This document shows positions 1 through 9,120 of a stretch of 64,000 nucleotides of DNA, in pieces; positions within the stretch are counted from its first letter, which is position 1, and each line of letters opens with the position of its first letter. Source of the stretch: Streptomyces sp. SAI-127 (GTDB lineage Bacteria > Actinomycetota > Actinomycetes > Streptomycetales > Streptomycetaceae); contig NZ_JARXYJ010000001.1 of the NCBI RefSeq assembly GCF_029894425.1, positions 7,708,501-7,772,500 of the forward strand. Direction: 5' to 3'. The notes under the pieces are model-generated. The model had not been told where the DNA came from and searched no databases. It saw only the letters and a program-made list of their open reading frames with translations. Position numbers and translations under genes: made by a program.

Positions 1-314
1 GCCGCGGTACCGGCATCGACGCCGTGGAGTGGGCGCACCGGGCGGCCGAGCTGGGCGCCGGCGAGATCCTGCTCAACTCGATGGACGCGGACGGCACCAA
101 GGACGGCTACGACCTGGAGATGATCGAGGCCGTCCGCAAGCACGTGACGGTGCCGCTGATCGCCTCCGGCGGCGCGGGCAGGCTCGACCACTTCCCGCCG
201 GCGATCGGCGCGGGCGCGGACGCGGTGCTGGCGGCCTCGGTGTTCCACTTCGGTGATCTGCGGATCGGCGAGGTGAAGGAAACGCTGCGGGGGGCGGGGC
301 ACCCGGTGCGGTGA
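1..314 (+). CDS. hisF: Imidazole glycerol phosphate synthase subunit HisF, C-terminal part
   Basis: This is the last roughly 100 codons of HisF, the cyclase subunit of imidazole glycerol phosphate synthase in histidine biosynthesis. HisF partners with the HisH glutaminase and turns PRFAR plus ammonia into IGP and AICAR. The gene begins left of the window; the reading frame starts at base 3. The visible part shows the last strands of the (beta/alpha)8 barrel: [20 protein letters not shown], which carries the second catalytic Asp region, then PLIASGGAG, which belongs to the phosphate-binding end, and [13 protein letters not shown]. The stop is at 312-314 and is followed by a terminator hairpin. 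The next his gene here, hisI, lies about 1 kb downstream, separated by a gene on the opposite strand. Confidence 0.95.
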   Translation, partial: RGTGIDAVEWAHRAAELGAGEILLNSMDADGTKDGYDLEMIEAVRKHVTVPLIASGGAGRLDHFPPAIGAGADAVLAASVFHFGDLRIGEVKETLRGAGHPVR

Positions 315-330
315 CGCCCTTGTCCGGCTG

Positions 331-360
331 AGCCCCGGTCGTCGAGACGGCCGGGGCTTT
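331..360 (+). terminator. Rho-independent terminator after hisF
   Basis: The inverted repeat AGCCCCGG...CCGGGGCT has a further CGTC/GACG stem inside it and is followed by TTT. It lies 17 bases after the hisF stop and faces the end of the converging gene at 590. Confidence 0.6.
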
Positions 361-589
361 CCTGCTGCTCGCCGTGCGCGGGCGCGTGCCGCATGCCGGG
401 CACGTGATGGTGTACGCCTGCCTCGGCGGGGCGGTCGCGATCGGCGCCCTGGCCTTCGTTCCAGGGGTGCTCGCGGCTGTCGGGGTCGCCCTGCTGATCG
501 GGCTGCTCGCAGGACTCAATGTGCGGGCTCGGCGGGGTGGTCGCGCTGTGCGCACGGAACCTGCGCCGCGCCGAGCTCCCGACGTGACC

Positions 590-1225
590 TCAGATCCCGA
601 GCTCCTTCGCCTCGTGCAGCTTGGCGATCGCCTCCTTGTCGCCGTCCAGATCCACCTTGGCCGCGCTCTGCCGGCCGTACAGGAACAGCAGCAGCTCCGA
701 CGGCTCACCGGTCACCGTGACGACCGGTGTGCCGCGGTGGGCGACCGCCGTCTGGCCGTCCGGGCGGCGCAGGACCAGGCCGGTGGGCACGCTGCGGCCC
801 ATCAGCCGGGCGCTGCGCTCCAGACGGGACCACAGGGCGTCCTGGAAGACGGAGTCCAGCTCGCGCGGCGCCCAGTCGGGGCGCGCCCGGCGGACGTCCT
901 CGGTGTGGACGTAGAACTCCACCGTGTTCGACAGCTCCTCGACCTGCTTGAGCTGGAACGGCGAGAAGCGCGGCGGGCCGGTGCGGATCAGCTGGATCAG
1001 TTCCTCGTAGGGCTTCTCGGAGAACTCGGTCATCACCCGGTCCAGGCGGGACGCGAGCTGCTTGATCAGCAGGCCGCCGGCGGCGTCGGGACGGCGCTCG
1101 CGCACCACCACGTGCGCCGCGAGATCGCGGGTGAGCCAGCCCTCGCAGAGAGTGGGGGCGTCGGGACCCTCGGCCTCCAACAGGTCGGCGAGGAGAAGTC
1201 GTTCACGCTTGGCGAAAGTCGACAT
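590..1225 (-). CDS. TIGR03085 family protein (DinB/MDMPI-like fold)
   Basis: The 211-aa protein begins [16 protein letters not shown] and fits the actinobacterial TIGR03085 family, related to the N-terminal domain of mycothiol-dependent maleylpyruvate isomerase and DinB-like proteins. Family hallmarks are an early segment with [20 protein letters not shown] (residues about 26-45) and a later [13 protein letters not shown]. Their histidines would form the usual metal site of the fold. The substrate is unknown; relatives use mycothiol or bacillithiol as cofactor, so thiol chemistry is an inference. ATG at 1225 is the first start. The gene is monocistronic, reads away from hisI and converges on hisF. 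Confidence 0.8.
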   Translation of the reverse strand: MSTFAKRERLLLADLLEAEGPDAPTLCEGWLTRDLAAHVVVRERRPDAAGGLLIKQLASRLDRVMTEFSEKPYEELIQLIRTGPPRFSPFQLKQVEELSNTVEFYVHTEDVRRARPDWAPRELDSVFQDALWSRLERSARLMGRSVPTGLVLRRPDGQTAVAHRGTPVVTVTGEPSELLLFLYGRQSAAKVDLDGDKEAIAKLHEAKELGI

Positions 1226-1308
1226 GCAGTCAGCCTACGGCCGCCCGACGGGTCCGCCCAGTGGACACGGCGCCGGGCTTGTCGGTGGCGCGCGGCACAA
1301 TGGCAACC

Positions 1309-1704
1309 ATGACCAGCACGCCCCCACCCAGCAACCTCGACCCGGAGATCGCCGCGCGCCTCAAGCGCAGCGCCGACGGGCTCGTCCCCGCCATCGCCCA
1401 GCAGTACGACACCGGTGAGGTGCTCATGCTCGGCTGGATGGACGACGAGGCGCTGCACCGCACGCTGACCACCGGCCGCTGCACCTACTGGTCGCGCAGC
1501 CGCCGGGAGTACTGGGTCAAGGGCGACACCTCCGGCCACTTCCAGTGGGTCAAGTCCGTCGCCCTGGACTGCGACGCCGACACCGTGCTGGTCAAGGTCG
1601 ACCAGGTCGGTGCCGCCTGCCACACCGGCGCGCGCACCTGCTTCGACGCGGACGTGCTCCTCAAGGACGGCGCTGATTCCGGTGCCACCGCCTCGGATCA
1701 GTAA
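1309..1704 (+). CDS. hisI: Phosphoribosyl-AMP cyclohydrolase HisI
   Basis: HisI hydrolyses phosphoribosyl-AMP to ProFAR, the third step of histidine synthesis. From ATG 1309 it is 131 aa, the size of the single-domain enzyme without the HisE pyrophosphohydrolase. Signature motifs are [11 protein letters not shown] (39-49), YWSRSR (60-65), KGDTSGH (71-77), the metal site DCDAD (87-91) and the zinc cysteines in CHTG (104) and C111. An in-frame ATG at 1300 is also possible; I prefer 1309 because the protein then starts like the family. The TAA stop is 11 bases before trpE, so hisI and trpE are probably co-transcribed. Confidence 0.95.
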   Translation: MTSTPPPSNLDPEIAARLKRSADGLVPAIAQQYDTGEVLMLGWMDDEALHRTLTTGRCTYWSRSRREYWVKGDTSGHFQWVKSVALDCDADTVLVKVDQVGAACHTGARTCFDADVLLKDGADSGATASDQ

Positions 1705-1715
1705 GGTCAGCCGCC

Positions 1716-3195
1716 ATGGACCTCGAGACCTTCCGCAAGCTGGCCACCGACCGCCGTGTCATCCCCGTCACGCGCAAGCTCCTGGCCGACGGCGACACCC
1801 CGGTCGCCCTCTACCGCAAGCTCGCCGCCGAGCGCCCCGGCACCTTCCTGCTGGAGTCCGCGGAGAACGGCCGCTCGTGGTCCCGCTACTCCTTCGTGGG
1901 CGTGCGCTCGGCCGCGACCCTGACGGCACGCGACGGCCAGGCCCACTGGCTCGGCACCCCGCCCGTCGGCGTCCCCGTCGACGGCGACCCGCTCGCCGCC
2001 CTGCGCGCCACCATCGAGGCCCTGCACACCCCGCACCAGGAGGGCCTGCCGCCCTTCACCGGCGGCATGGTCGGCTACCTCGGCTACGACATCGTCCGCC
2101 GCCTGGAGAAGATCGGCCCCGGCGAGCGCGACGACCTGAAGCTCCCCGAGCTGACCATGCTCCTGACCAGCGACCTCGCGGTCATGGACCACTGGGAGGG
2201 CTCGGTCCTGCTGATCGCCAACGCGATCAACCACAACGACCTCGACACCGGCGTGGACGAGGCCCACGCGGACGCGGTGGCCCGCCTGGACGCCATGGAG
2301 GCGGACCTGTCCCGCGCGGTGGCCCAGCCCCCGGCGGTCCTGCCGCCCTCCGAACTGCCCGAGTACACCGCGCTCTGGGGCGGCCCCGACTTCCAGGAGG
2401 CCGTCGAGGACATCAAGGAGCGCATCCGGGCCGGGGAGGCCTTCCAGGTCGTCCCCTCCCAGCGCTTCGAGACGCCCTGCACGGCAAGCGCGTTGGACGT
2501 CTACCGCGTCCTGAGGGCCACGAACCCGTCCCCGTACATGTACCTGTTCCGCTTCGACGGTTTCGACGTCGTGGGCTCGTCCCCCGAAGCCCTGGTCAAG
2601 GTCGAGGACGGGCACGCCATGGTCCACCCCATCGCCGGCACCCGGTGGCGCGGGGCGACCCCGCAGGAGGACCAGGCCCTCGCCGACGAGCTGCTCGCCG
2701 ACCCGAAGGAGCGCGCCGAGCACCTGATGCTGGTGGACCTCGGCCGCAACGACCTGGGGCGCGTCTGCGAGCCGGGCTCCGTGGAGGTCGTCGACTTCAT
2801 GTCCGTCGAGCGGTACTCCCACGTGATGCACATCGTCTCGACGGTCACCGGCAAGGTCGCGCAGGGCCGCACCGCCTTCGACGTCCTGACCGCCTGCTTC
2901 CCCGCGGGCACCCTCTCCGGCGCCCCCAAGCCCCGCGCGATGCAGATCATCGACGAACTCGAGCCGTCCCGGCGCGGGTTGTACGGCGGGCTGTGTCGGC
3001 TACCTCGACTTCGCGGGCGACTCCGACACCGCGATCGCGATCCGTACGGCCCTCCTCCGCGGCGGCACGGCCTACGTCCAGGCCGGTGCCGGCATCGTCG
3101 CCGACTCCGACCCGGTCGCCGAGGACACGGAGTGCCGCAACAAGGCGGCGGCGGTGCTGCGGGCGGTCCACACGGCGAACCGGCTCGGCAAGTAG
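1716..3195 (+). pseudogene. trpE: Anthranilate synthase component I (trpE) with apparent frameshift
   Basis: TrpE converts chorismate (with the ammonia from its glutaminase partner) to anthranilate, the first committed step of tryptophan synthesis. Residues 1-424 read normally. The tryptophan feedback motif LLES is at 45-48, [10 protein letters not shown] near 122, [12 protein letters not shown] and the chorismate-site [16 protein letters not shown] near 396-412. In the GGCGGGCTG run at 2985-2993 the frame shifts: removing one G restores [19 protein letters not shown] and an intact C-terminus ending at TAG 3193-3195. As given, the original frame runs on out of phase into the next gene. The sequence cannot tell a sequencing indel from a true mutation. 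RBS AAGG lies before ATG 1716, close behind hisI. Confidence 0.85.
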
Positions 3196-3275
3196 GCGTC
3201 TTCACCGAGGAATGGGGCGCTTCTCACGGAGCCCCGGGTGCCCGTTCGCCCGGGGTTCGGGTGATAGTGGGGTAC

Positions 3276-3908
3276 GTGACTGCTGTACCTCACCCCCGTT
3301 CCGAAGCCGCCGGACCCGCCAGGGCCGGACGTCTGAGTCTCGCCGTCGCTCTGCTGTGCGGCGCGCTCGGCGCCGCCGTGGCGCTGCTGTCCACCCGTCA
3401 GCGGTGGTCCGAGGGCACCGCGACCGTGGCGGGCGGCGCCTTTCCCCTGACCGCCAAGGGCAGTGACGTCACGGGCGTCCCGGCCGCCCTGGCCATAGTG
3501 GGCCTTGCCGCGCTCGTCGCCGTCTTCGCCGTCCGCAAGGCCGGGCGGCTCCTGGTCGCCGCGCTGCTCGCGCTGTCCGGCGCGGGGATCGTCGCCGCGG
3601 CGCTGTTCGGGGCGGGTGATTCGTCCGCGCTGGACGAGCAGGCGGCCCAGGCCTCCGGCGACACCTCGGCGACGGTCGCCGCTCTCTCCCACACCGCCTG
3701 GCCGTACGTCGCGGCGGTGGGGGGTGCGCTGATCCTGCTCGCCGGGTTGCTCGCCCTGCGCTACGGGCGGTCGTGGCCCGCGATGTCCGGACGGTACGAG
3801 CGGGACGGGGCGCCCCGGGTGCGGCGCAAGGCGGCCGTTGTGGATCCCGACCGGCCCGAGGACATCTGGAAGGCCCTCGACCGGGGAGAAGATCCAACGG
3901 GGGCATAG
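3276..3908 (+). CDS. Trp-region conserved membrane protein, TIGR02234 family
   Basis: A 210-aa integral membrane protein of the actinobacterial TIGR02234 family, which is defined by its place in the trp region. Its function is not known. About four hydrophobic segments are visible: [19 protein letters not shown] near the start, [38 protein letters not shown] and [20 protein letters not shown]. Between segments 1 and 2 lies the polar RQRWSEGTA stretch. The charged C-terminal tail ends [16 protein letters not shown] chose GTG 3276, which has GTGGGG four bases upstream; GTG 3261 and 3267 are in-frame alternatives. Because of the trpE frameshift this frame is open from inside trpE, which can mislead gene callers into a false fusion. 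Confidence 0.85.
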   Translation: MTAVPHPRSEAAGPARAGRLSLAVALLCGALGAAVALLSTRQRWSEGTATVAGGAFPLTAKGSDVTGVPAALAIVGLAALVAVFAVRKAGRLLVAALLALSGAGIVAAALFGAGDSSALDEQAAQASGDTSATVAALSHTAWPYVAAVGGALILLAGLLALRYGRSWPAMSGRYERDGAPRVRRKAAVVDPDRPEDIWKALDRGEDPTGA

Positions 3909-4014
3909 CGGTCGCCCGCAAAGCGCGACCCCGGATCACTTTGCGCCCTCGCGTACGGGACAATGACTTCGAGCGTCCGGCTCAGACACGTACTTCAGCA
4001 CCTAGGAGCAAGCA

Positions 4015-4266
4015 ATGGCGGGCAGCAGCCACGGTCACACCCCGGCCGCCTGGACCGGTGTCACTATCGCCTTCATCGGTTTCTGCGTCGCGGGCGCCTT
4101 CATGGTGATGGCCCAGCCGGCGGGCTTCTGGGCCGGTATGGCGATCGTGGTCATCGGTGGTGTCGTCGGCTGGATCATGAGCGCGATGGGGATGGGCATG
4201 CCCAAGGACGCCCACAAGGCGCTCGTCACCTCGCAGCAGCGTGAGACGGCCGAGGCCAAGAGCTGA
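4015..4266 (+). CDS. HGxxPAAW family small membrane protein
   Basis: An 83-aa protein carrying the motif SHGHTPAAW at residues 5-13 that names the actinobacterial HGxxPAAW family. Two transmembrane segments follow (about 15-35, GVTIAFIGFCVAGAFMVMA, and 39-60, GFWAGMAIVVIGGVVGWIM), with a short charged C-terminus ending RETAEAKS. It has an AGGAG ribosome site nine bases before ATG 4015. Its function is unknown. It sits between two other membrane proteins in front of trpC, a conserved Streptomyces arrangement as far as I recall. Confidence 0.85.
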   Translation: MAGSSHGHTPAAWTGVTIAFIGFCVAGAFMVMAQPAGFWAGMAIVVIGGVVGWIMSAMGMGMPKDAHKALVTSQQRETAEAKS

Positions 4267-4349
4267 CACGCGCAGAACCTCGTGGAGGGGCGGCCGGGCG
4301 GAAGCGCCGGAGCCGCCCCTCACGCGTGCGTGGGGCCCTACAGGGCACA

Positions 4350-4778
4350 ATGCGAGGCGTGAACGCCGACACCCAGCGCGCACCCCGACTCACCGGGCTC
4401 GCCGTCCCGGGCGGAATCCTGGCGGCCGTCGCCGGGGCCTTCGCGTACGTGGGGACCGTGGACCCCAACCAGCCCGGCCACTATCCCGTCTGCCCGCTTT
4501 ACCAGATCACCGGCCTCTACTGCCCGGGCTGCGGCGGTCTGCGCAGCGCGCACGCGTTCATCCACGGTGACTTCCTGGCCGCCCTCCAGGACAACGCGAT
4601 GGCCGTTGTGGGCTATCTGGGCTTCGCCGTGCTGTGGACCGTCTGGGTGGTCCGTGCGGCCCGTGGCCGACCGCTGCGGCTCGCTCTCGGGCCCGTGCAC
4701 CTGTGGACACTGGGGACATTGCTGCTGGTCTTCACGGTTGTCCGGAACCTGCCGTTCGGTGGCTGGCTTCATCCTTGA
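4350..4778 (+). CDS. DUF2752 family membrane protein
   Basis: A 142-aa protein with three predicted transmembrane segments: the N-terminal GGILAAVAGAFAYVG, the central AVVGYLGFAVLWTVWVV and the C-terminal LWTLGTLLLVFTVV. Between the first two lies CPLYQITGLYCPGCGGLRSAHAFIHG, the Cys-rich loop typical of DUF2752 (consensus CPxCGxTRA). These proteins have no established function; the conserved cysteines in the loop suggest metal or redox chemistry at the membrane, which is inference. ATG 4350 is preceded by AGGG at a normal distance; GTG 4359 would be a shorter alternative. Confidence 0.8.
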   Translation: MRGVNADTQRAPRLTGLAVPGGILAAVAGAFAYVGTVDPNQPGHYPVCPLYQITGLYCPGCGGLRSAHAFIHGDFLAALQDNAMAVVGYLGFAVLWTVWVVRAARGRPLRLALGPVHLWTLGTLLLVFTVVRNLPFGGWLHP

Positions 4779-4919
4779 TCAATTGGCGAAGGTCCAGTAT
4801 GGGGGAGGGACCGGCGTCAACCTGATGCGAGGCCTACGCCCTCCTGCGGATACCATCGCAGTGACCACTAGTTTCATCAGTCGCCCGAACTGCCGACCGT
4901 CTGGAAGGGGGCCGCTCGC

Positions 4920-5729
4920 GTGAGTGTGCTCGACGAGATCATCGACGGAGTCCGTGCCGACCTCGCGGAACGGCAGGCGCGCGTCAGCCTCGACGAGCTC
5001 AAGGAGCGCGTGGCGAAGGCTCCCGCGGCCAAGGACGGCGTGGCCGCCCTGCGCGGCGACGGCGTCAAGGTCATCTGCGAGGTCAAGCGCTCCAGCCCCT
5101 CCAAGGGCGCGCTGGCCGCGATCGCCGACCCGGCGGGCCTGGCCGCGGACTACGAGGCGGGCGGCGCGGCCGTCATCTCCGTCCTCACCGAACAGCGCCG
5201 TTTCGGCGGCTCGCTGGCCGACCTGGAGGCCGTCCGCGCGCGGGTGGACATCCCGGTCCTGCGCAAGGACTTCATCGTCACGTCGTACCAGCTCTGGGAG
5301 GCCCGGGCCTACGGCGCCGACCTCGTACTGCTCATCGTCGCGGCCCTGGAGCAGCCCGCCCTGGAGTCCCTGATCGAGCGCGCCGAGTCCATCGGGCTCA
5401 CCCCGCTCGTCGAGGTCCACGACGAGGACGAGGTCGAGCGGGCGGTGGACGCGGGCGCGAAGATCATCGGCGTCAACGCGCGTAACCTCAAGACCCTCGA
5501 GGTCGACCGCGGCACGTTCGAGCGCGTCGCCCCCGAGATCCCCGCCAACCTGGTCAAGATCGCCGAGTCGGGTGTCCGCGGCCCGCACGACCTGATCGCC
5601 TACGCCAACGCCGGCGCCGACGCGGTCCTGGTGGGCGAGTCCCTGGTCACCGGCAAGGACCCGAAGACAGCGGTCTCCGACCTGGTGGCGGCGGGCGAGC
5701 ATCCGGCCCTGCGGCACGGGCGCGGCTGA
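4920..5729 (+). CDS. trpC: Indole-3-glycerol phosphate synthase TrpC
   Basis: TrpC closes the ring of carboxyphenylaminodeoxyribulose phosphate to give indole-3-glycerol phosphate, the substrate of TrpA. The 269-aa length is typical of a monofunctional TIM-barrel enzyme. Visible motifs: [10 protein letters not shown] (54-63) with the catalytic Glu/Lys, LRKDFIV (about 118-124) with the general-acid Lys, [13 protein letters not shown] and the phosphate-binding SGVRGPHD and [11 protein letters not shown] 4920 has a strong GGAAGGGG site ten bases before. The gene heads a trpC-trpM-trpB-trpA arrangement. Confidence 0.95.
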   Translation: MSVLDEIIDGVRADLAERQARVSLDELKERVAKAPAAKDGVAALRGDGVKVICEVKRSSPSKGALAAIADPAGLAADYEAGGAAVISVLTEQRRFGGSLADLEAVRARVDIPVLRKDFIVTSYQLWEARAYGADLVLLIVAALEQPALESLIERAESIGLTPLVEVHDEDEVERAVDAGAKIIGVNARNLKTLEVDRGTFERVAPEIPANLVKIAESGVRGPHDLIAYANAGADAVLVGESLVTGKDPKTAVSDLVAAGEHPALRHGRG

Positions 5730-5750
5730 TCTTTCGCTAGGGTTGCCCCG

Positions 5751-5918
5751 ATGACTCTCACGACGACAACTACGGACAGGTACGCCCGCCTCGCGCGCGG
5801 CTGCCGCCCCCGTGGTTGCCGCGCGCCCGCACGCAGGGTGCACGGTCGTCGGGTCCGGTATGTGATCGGTGACGAACCTGGACAGGTGAACGGCCGTCGA
5901 TGGCAGCGCGCCCTATAG
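5751..5918 (+). CDS. trpM: Small basic TrpM-like protein
   Basis: A 55-codon ORF between trpC and trpB, starting ATG 5751 as MTLTTTTTDRYARLARG and ending WQRAL at TAG 5916-5918. It is very rich in Arg. I recall that S. coelicolor has a small gene, trpM, at exactly this place (trpC-trpM-trpB-trpA), whose product modulates tryptophan synthesis and development; the assignment rests on position and size rather than on an alignment. AGGG lies eight bases before the ATG. The last two bases of the stop codon fall in a dispersed repeat (5917-5955), so the original 3' end of the gene may have been altered. Confidence 0.5.
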   Translation: MTLTTTTTDRYARLARGCRPRGCRAPARRVHGRRVRYVIGDEPGQVNGRRWQRAL

Positions 5919-5955
5919 GGGCGCGGGGAACTGCGCGACAAGCCACAGACGACCT
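5917..5955 (+). repeat. Dispersed Streptomyces intergenic repeat, copy 1
   Basis: The core GGGGCGCGGGGAACTGCG followed by CGACAAGCCACAGACGACC matches a short element I recall as common between Streptomyces genes. A second copy in this window lies at 47468-47499, where the first 23 bases of the element are identical. Here it sits between trpM and trpB, about 70 bases before the trpB start. Confidence 0.6.
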
Positions 5956-6026
5956 TTCGTCGTCGGACAAACCCCGCCCCCACGGCGAATAGTGTCTTTT
6001 CAACGCACTCACCGTGAGGTATTGCC

Positions 6027-7313
6027 ATGCCCAGCGAGTTCTTCATCCCCGACCCCGAGGGTCAGATCCCCAGCGCCGAGGGCTACTTCGGCGCGTTCGG
6101 CGGCAAGTTCATCCCGGAGGCCCTCGTCGCCGCCGTGGACGAGGTCGCCGTCGAGTACGACAAGGCCAAGCACGACCCCGAGTTCGCCCGCGAGCTCGAC
6201 GACCTGCTGGTCAACTACACCGGCCGCCCGAGTTCGCTCACCGAGGTGCCCCGATTCGCCGCGGAGGCGGGCGGCGCCCGGATCTTCCTGAAGCGGGAAG
6301 ACCTCAACCACACCGGCTCCCACAAGATCAACAACGTCCTCGGCCAGGCCCTGCTCACCAGGCGCATGGGCAAGACCCGAGTGATCGCGGAGACGGGCGC
6401 CGGCCAGCACGGCGTCGCCACGGCCACCGCCTGCGCGCTGTTCGGTCTCGAATGCACCATCTACATGGGCGAGATCGACACCCAGCGCCAGGCCCTGAAC
6501 GTGGCCCGGATGCGCATGCTCGGCGCCGAGGTCATCGCCGTGAAGTCCGGCAGCCGCACGCTCAAGGACGCGATCAACGAGGCCTTCCGCGACTGGGTCG
6601 CCAACGTCGACCACACGCACTACCTGTTCGGCACGGTCGCGGGACCGCACCCCTTCCCGGCCATGGTCCGCGACTTCCACCGCGTGATCGGCGTCGAGGC
6701 CCGCCGCCAGCTCCTGGAGCGCGCAGGCCGTCTCCCCGACGCGGCCATCGCCTGCGTCGGCGGCGGTTCGAACGCCATCGGTCTGTTCCACGCCTTCATC
6801 CCGGACACCGACGTACGCCTCATCGGGTGCGAGCCCGCCGGGCACGGGGTGGAGACCGGCGAACACGCGGCGACCCTCACCGCGGGCGAGCCCGGCATCC
6901 TGCACGGCTCCCGTTCCTACGTCCTCCAGGACGAGGAGGGCCAGATCACCGAGCCGTACTCCATCTCGGCCGGTCTGGACTACCCGGGCATCGGCCCCGA
7001 GCACTCCTACCTCAAGGACAGCGGCCGCGGCGAGTACCGCGCGGTCACCGACGACGCGGCGATGCAGGCCCTGCGCCTGCTCTCGCGCACCGAGGGCATC
7101 ATCCCGGCCATCGAGAGCGCCCACGCGCTGGCCGGTGCCCTGGAGGTCGGCAAGGAGCTCGGCAAGGACGGACTGATCGTCGTCAATCTGTCCGGCCGCG
7201 GCGACAAGGACATGGACACGGCCGCCCGGTACTTCGACCTGTACGACACCGACGCCCAGGTCGCCGCCGACCAGGACGCCGACACCGCCGAGATCGAGGG
7301 GGACGCCAAGTGA
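6027..7313 (+). CDS. trpB: Tryptophan synthase beta chain TrpB
   Basis: TrpB condenses indole with serine to give tryptophan in the alpha2-beta2 complex with TrpA. At 428 aa it is full length. The PLP lysine is K100 in HTGSHKINN; the phosphate of PLP is held by the GGGSNAIG loop (about 247-254). [10 protein letters not shown] and the C-terminal SGRGDKDM are also typical. ATG 6027 is preceded by GTGAGG. Its last codon overlaps the trpA start. A tail of about 20 acidic residues ([19 protein letters not shown]) ends the protein. Confidence 0.97.
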   Translation: MPSEFFIPDPEGQIPSAEGYFGAFGGKFIPEALVAAVDEVAVEYDKAKHDPEFARELDDLLVNYTGRPSSLTEVPRFAAEAGGARIFLKREDLNHTGSHKINNVLGQALLTRRMGKTRVIAETGAGQHGVATATACALFGLECTIYMGEIDTQRQALNVARMRMLGAEVIAVKSGSRTLKDAINEAFRDWVANVDHTHYLFGTVAGPHPFPAMVRDFHRVIGVEARRQLLERAGRLPDAAIACVGGGSNAIGLFHAFIPDTDVRLIGCEPAGHGVETGEHAATLTAGEPGILHGSRSYVLQDEEGQITEPYSISAGLDYPGIGPEHSYLKDSGRGEYRAVTDDAAMQALRLLSRTEGIIPAIESAHALAGALEVGKELGKDGLIVVNLSGRGDKDMDTAARYFDLYDTDAQVAADQDADTAEIEGDAK

Positions 7314-8134
7314 GCGGGAACATTCAGCTGCTGTCCGACACCCTCGCCGGTGCCAGGGCCGAGGGCCGCGCCGCGCTCATCGCCTACCTCCCGGCCGGGT
7401 TCCCGACCGTGGACGGCGGGATCGAGGCGATCAAGGCCGCGTTCGACGGCGGTGCCGATGTCGTCGAGGTGGGCCTGCCGCACAGCGACCCCGTCCTCGA
7501 CGGCCCCGTCATCCAGACCGCCGACGACATCGCCCTGCGCGGCGGCGTCAAGATCGCGGACGTCATGCGGACGGTCAAGGAGACCTACGAGGCCACCGGG
7601 AAGCCGGTGCTCGTGATGACGTACTGGAACCCCATCGACCGCTACGGCGTCGAGCGCTTCACGGCCGAGCTCGCCGAGGCGGGCGGCGCGGGCTGCATCC
7701 TGCCCGACCTGCCGGTGCAGGAGTCGGCGCTGTGGAGGGAGCACGCGGAGAAGCACGCGCTCGCCACGGTCTTCGTGGTCGCGCCCAGCAGCAAGGACGC
7801 GCGGCTCGCCGAGATCACCGCGGCCGGCAGCGGATTCGTCTACGCCGCCTCGCTGATGGGCGTCACCGGTACCCGTGAGTCGGTCGGGGCGCAGGCCCAG
7901 GACCTGGTCGAACGGACCCGGGTCGCCGGTGCCGGCGCCGACCTGCCGGTCTGCGTCGGGCTCGGCGTCTCCAACGCCGCGCAGGCCGCCGAGGTGGCCG
8001 GCTTCGCCGACGGTGTGATCGTCGGCTCGGCCTTCGTGAAGCGGATGCTCGACGCGCCGGACGACAAGGCCGGTGTGGAGGGTGTCCGCGCACTCGCGGG
8101 CGAGCTGGCGAAGGGCGTGCGCCGACAGGCGTGA
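7310..8134 (+). CDS. trpA: Tryptophan synthase alpha chain TrpA
   Basis: TrpA cleaves indole-3-glycerol phosphate to indole, which is channelled to TrpB. It starts at GTG 7310, inside the GTGA overlap with the trpB stop, giving 274 aa and translational coupling. The catalytic Glu is E53 (VVEVGLP) and the Asp is D64 ([11 protein letters not shown]), matching E49 and D60 of the Salmonella enzyme. The phosphate loop GVTGTR and the terminal VCVGLGVS and GVIVGSAFV strands are present. A strong hairpin follows the stop. Confidence 0.97.
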   Translation: MSGNIQLLSDTLAGARAEGRAALIAYLPAGFPTVDGGIEAIKAAFDGGADVVEVGLPHSDPVLDGPVIQTADDIALRGGVKIADVMRTVKETYEATGKPVLVMTYWNPIDRYGVERFTAELAEAGGAGCILPDLPVQESALWREHAEKHALATVFVVAPSSKDARLAEITAAGSGFVYAASLMGVTGTRESVGAQAQDLVERTRVAGAGADLPVCVGLGVSNAAQAAEVAGFADGVIVGSAFVKRMLDAPDDKAGVEGVRALAGELAKGVRRQA

Positions 8135-8195
8135 CCCAGCCGCGGCCCGTCATGGCGCAGTGAGATTTTCGGTCACTCGAAGGGGTGGTCCTGGG

Positions 8196-8224
8196 ACCGG
8201 GGAGGCGCGGTGCGCCTCCCCGGT
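8196..8224 (+). terminator. GC-rich hairpin after trpA
   Basis: ACCGGGGAGGCGC pairs with GCGCCTCCCCGGT across a three-base loop, followed by TCGTTCT. It is probably the end of the trp transcript. It ends only 14 bases before the GTG of the next gene, so it could also sit in that gene's leader. Confidence 0.55.
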
Positions 8225-8237
8225 TCGTTCTGCGGGT

Positions 8238-9005
8238 GTGAGCGAGAAGAACCGTGAGGGAAAGCGCACCGCCCGGGAGCGGCTGGCGGACGAGCGCGCG
8301 AAGCAGAAGACCGCGGACAAGCGGCGCCGGGTGCTGATCGTGGGCGCGAGTGTGGTGTGCGTCCTGGGTCTCGCGGCGGTGATCGGCGTCATCGCGGCGA
8401 ATTCCGGCAAGGAGAAGTCCTCGGGCCCGGTCGTGGCACCCTCGGGGGCCAACGGCCAGGACAGCCTCGCCGTGCCGGTCGGCAAGGAGGGCGCCAGGTC
8501 GACGCTCGTCGTCTGGGAGGACTTCCGCTGCCCGGCCTGCAAGGCCTTCGAGGCGGCGTACAGTCCGGCGATCCACGAGCTCACCGGGTCCGGCAAGCTC
8601 AAGGTCGAGTACCACCTGGCGACGATCATCGACGGCAACATGGGCGGCACCGGCTCCCGGAACGCGGCCAATGCCGCGGCCTGCGCCCAGGACGCCGGGA
8701 AGTTCCCGGCGTACCACGACGTGCTCTACGAGAACCAGCCCGAGGAGACCAGCGACGACTACGCCGAGAACGGGAAACTCCTCGAACTGGCCAAGAAGGT
8801 CGACGGACTCGACACCCCCGCGTTCCGCACCTGTGTCGAGAAGGGCACCCACAACACCTGGGTGGACAAGTCCGCGGCCGCCTTCCGCAACGGCGGGTTC
8901 TCCGGCACCCCGACCGTGCTGCTCGACGGCAAGAACATCTACCAGGACCGGACGATGACGCCGGCGAAGCTGAAGCAGCAGGTGGAGGCCGCTGCCAAGG
9001 GGTGA
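8238..9005 (+). CDS. Membrane-anchored DsbA-family thioredoxin-fold protein
   Basis: A 255-aa protein with a charged cytoplasmic N-terminus (residues 1-31, Lys/Arg rich), one membrane anchor (about 32-54, VLIVGASVVCVLGLAAVIGVIA) and an extracytoplasmic thioredoxin_4/DsbA domain. The redox motif is CPAC at 98-101 in WEDFRCPACKAF; the cis-proline loop is FSGTPTVLLDG near 228. It likely oxidises or isomerises disulfides of exported proteins; the partner is unknown. GTG 8238 was chosen because the family begins VSEKNREGKR. It is followed by lgt, so both neighbours act on envelope proteins. Confidence 0.85.
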   Translation: MSEKNREGKRTARERLADERAKQKTADKRRRVLIVGASVVCVLGLAAVIGVIAANSGKEKSSGPVVAPSGANGQDSLAVPVGKEGARSTLVVWEDFRCPACKAFEAAYSPAIHELTGSGKLKVEYHLATIIDGNMGGTGSRNAANAAACAQDAGKFPAYHDVLYENQPEETSDDYAENGKLLELAKKVDGLDTPAFRTCVEKGTHNTWVDKSAAAFRNGGFSGTPTVLLDGKNIYQDRTMTPAKLKQQVEAAAKG

Positions 9006-9034
9006 AGGAGAGGCCGACAGGGCGTAAGCCGGCG

Positions 9035-9057
9035 GGCGGGTTCTCTCACCCGCCTGT
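9035..9057 (+). terminator. Hairpin between the DsbA-like gene and lgt
   Basis: GGCGGGT pairs with ACCCGCC over a six-base loop and is followed by TGTTAT. It is a short stem of seven pairs that would end transcription of the DsbA-like gene. Confidence 0.4.
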
Positions 9058-9120
9058 TATGGACCCGTTGCCGGGCCGCCTGCCGTGGGCCCGGCCCGGC
9101 AGGGTAGCGTCGACCCTGCC

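Noticed and set aside
374..595. Small plus-strand frame after hisF with two hydrophobic stretches (MVYACLGGAVAIGALAFVPG)
   Set aside because: It has no ribosome site, has no stop before running far into antisense sequence of the TIGR03085 gene, and loses its third-position GC bias after about 510. It may be a gene remnant, but I cannot support it.
1716..3908. A single 730-residue TrpE-membrane protein fusion
   Set aside because: Residues after about 424 are out of phase until the TIGR02234 part; two genes and one frameshift explain it better.
4779..4919. Tryptophan attenuator leader peptide before trpC
   Set aside because: No short ORF with consecutive TGG codons and no competing stem-loops are present.
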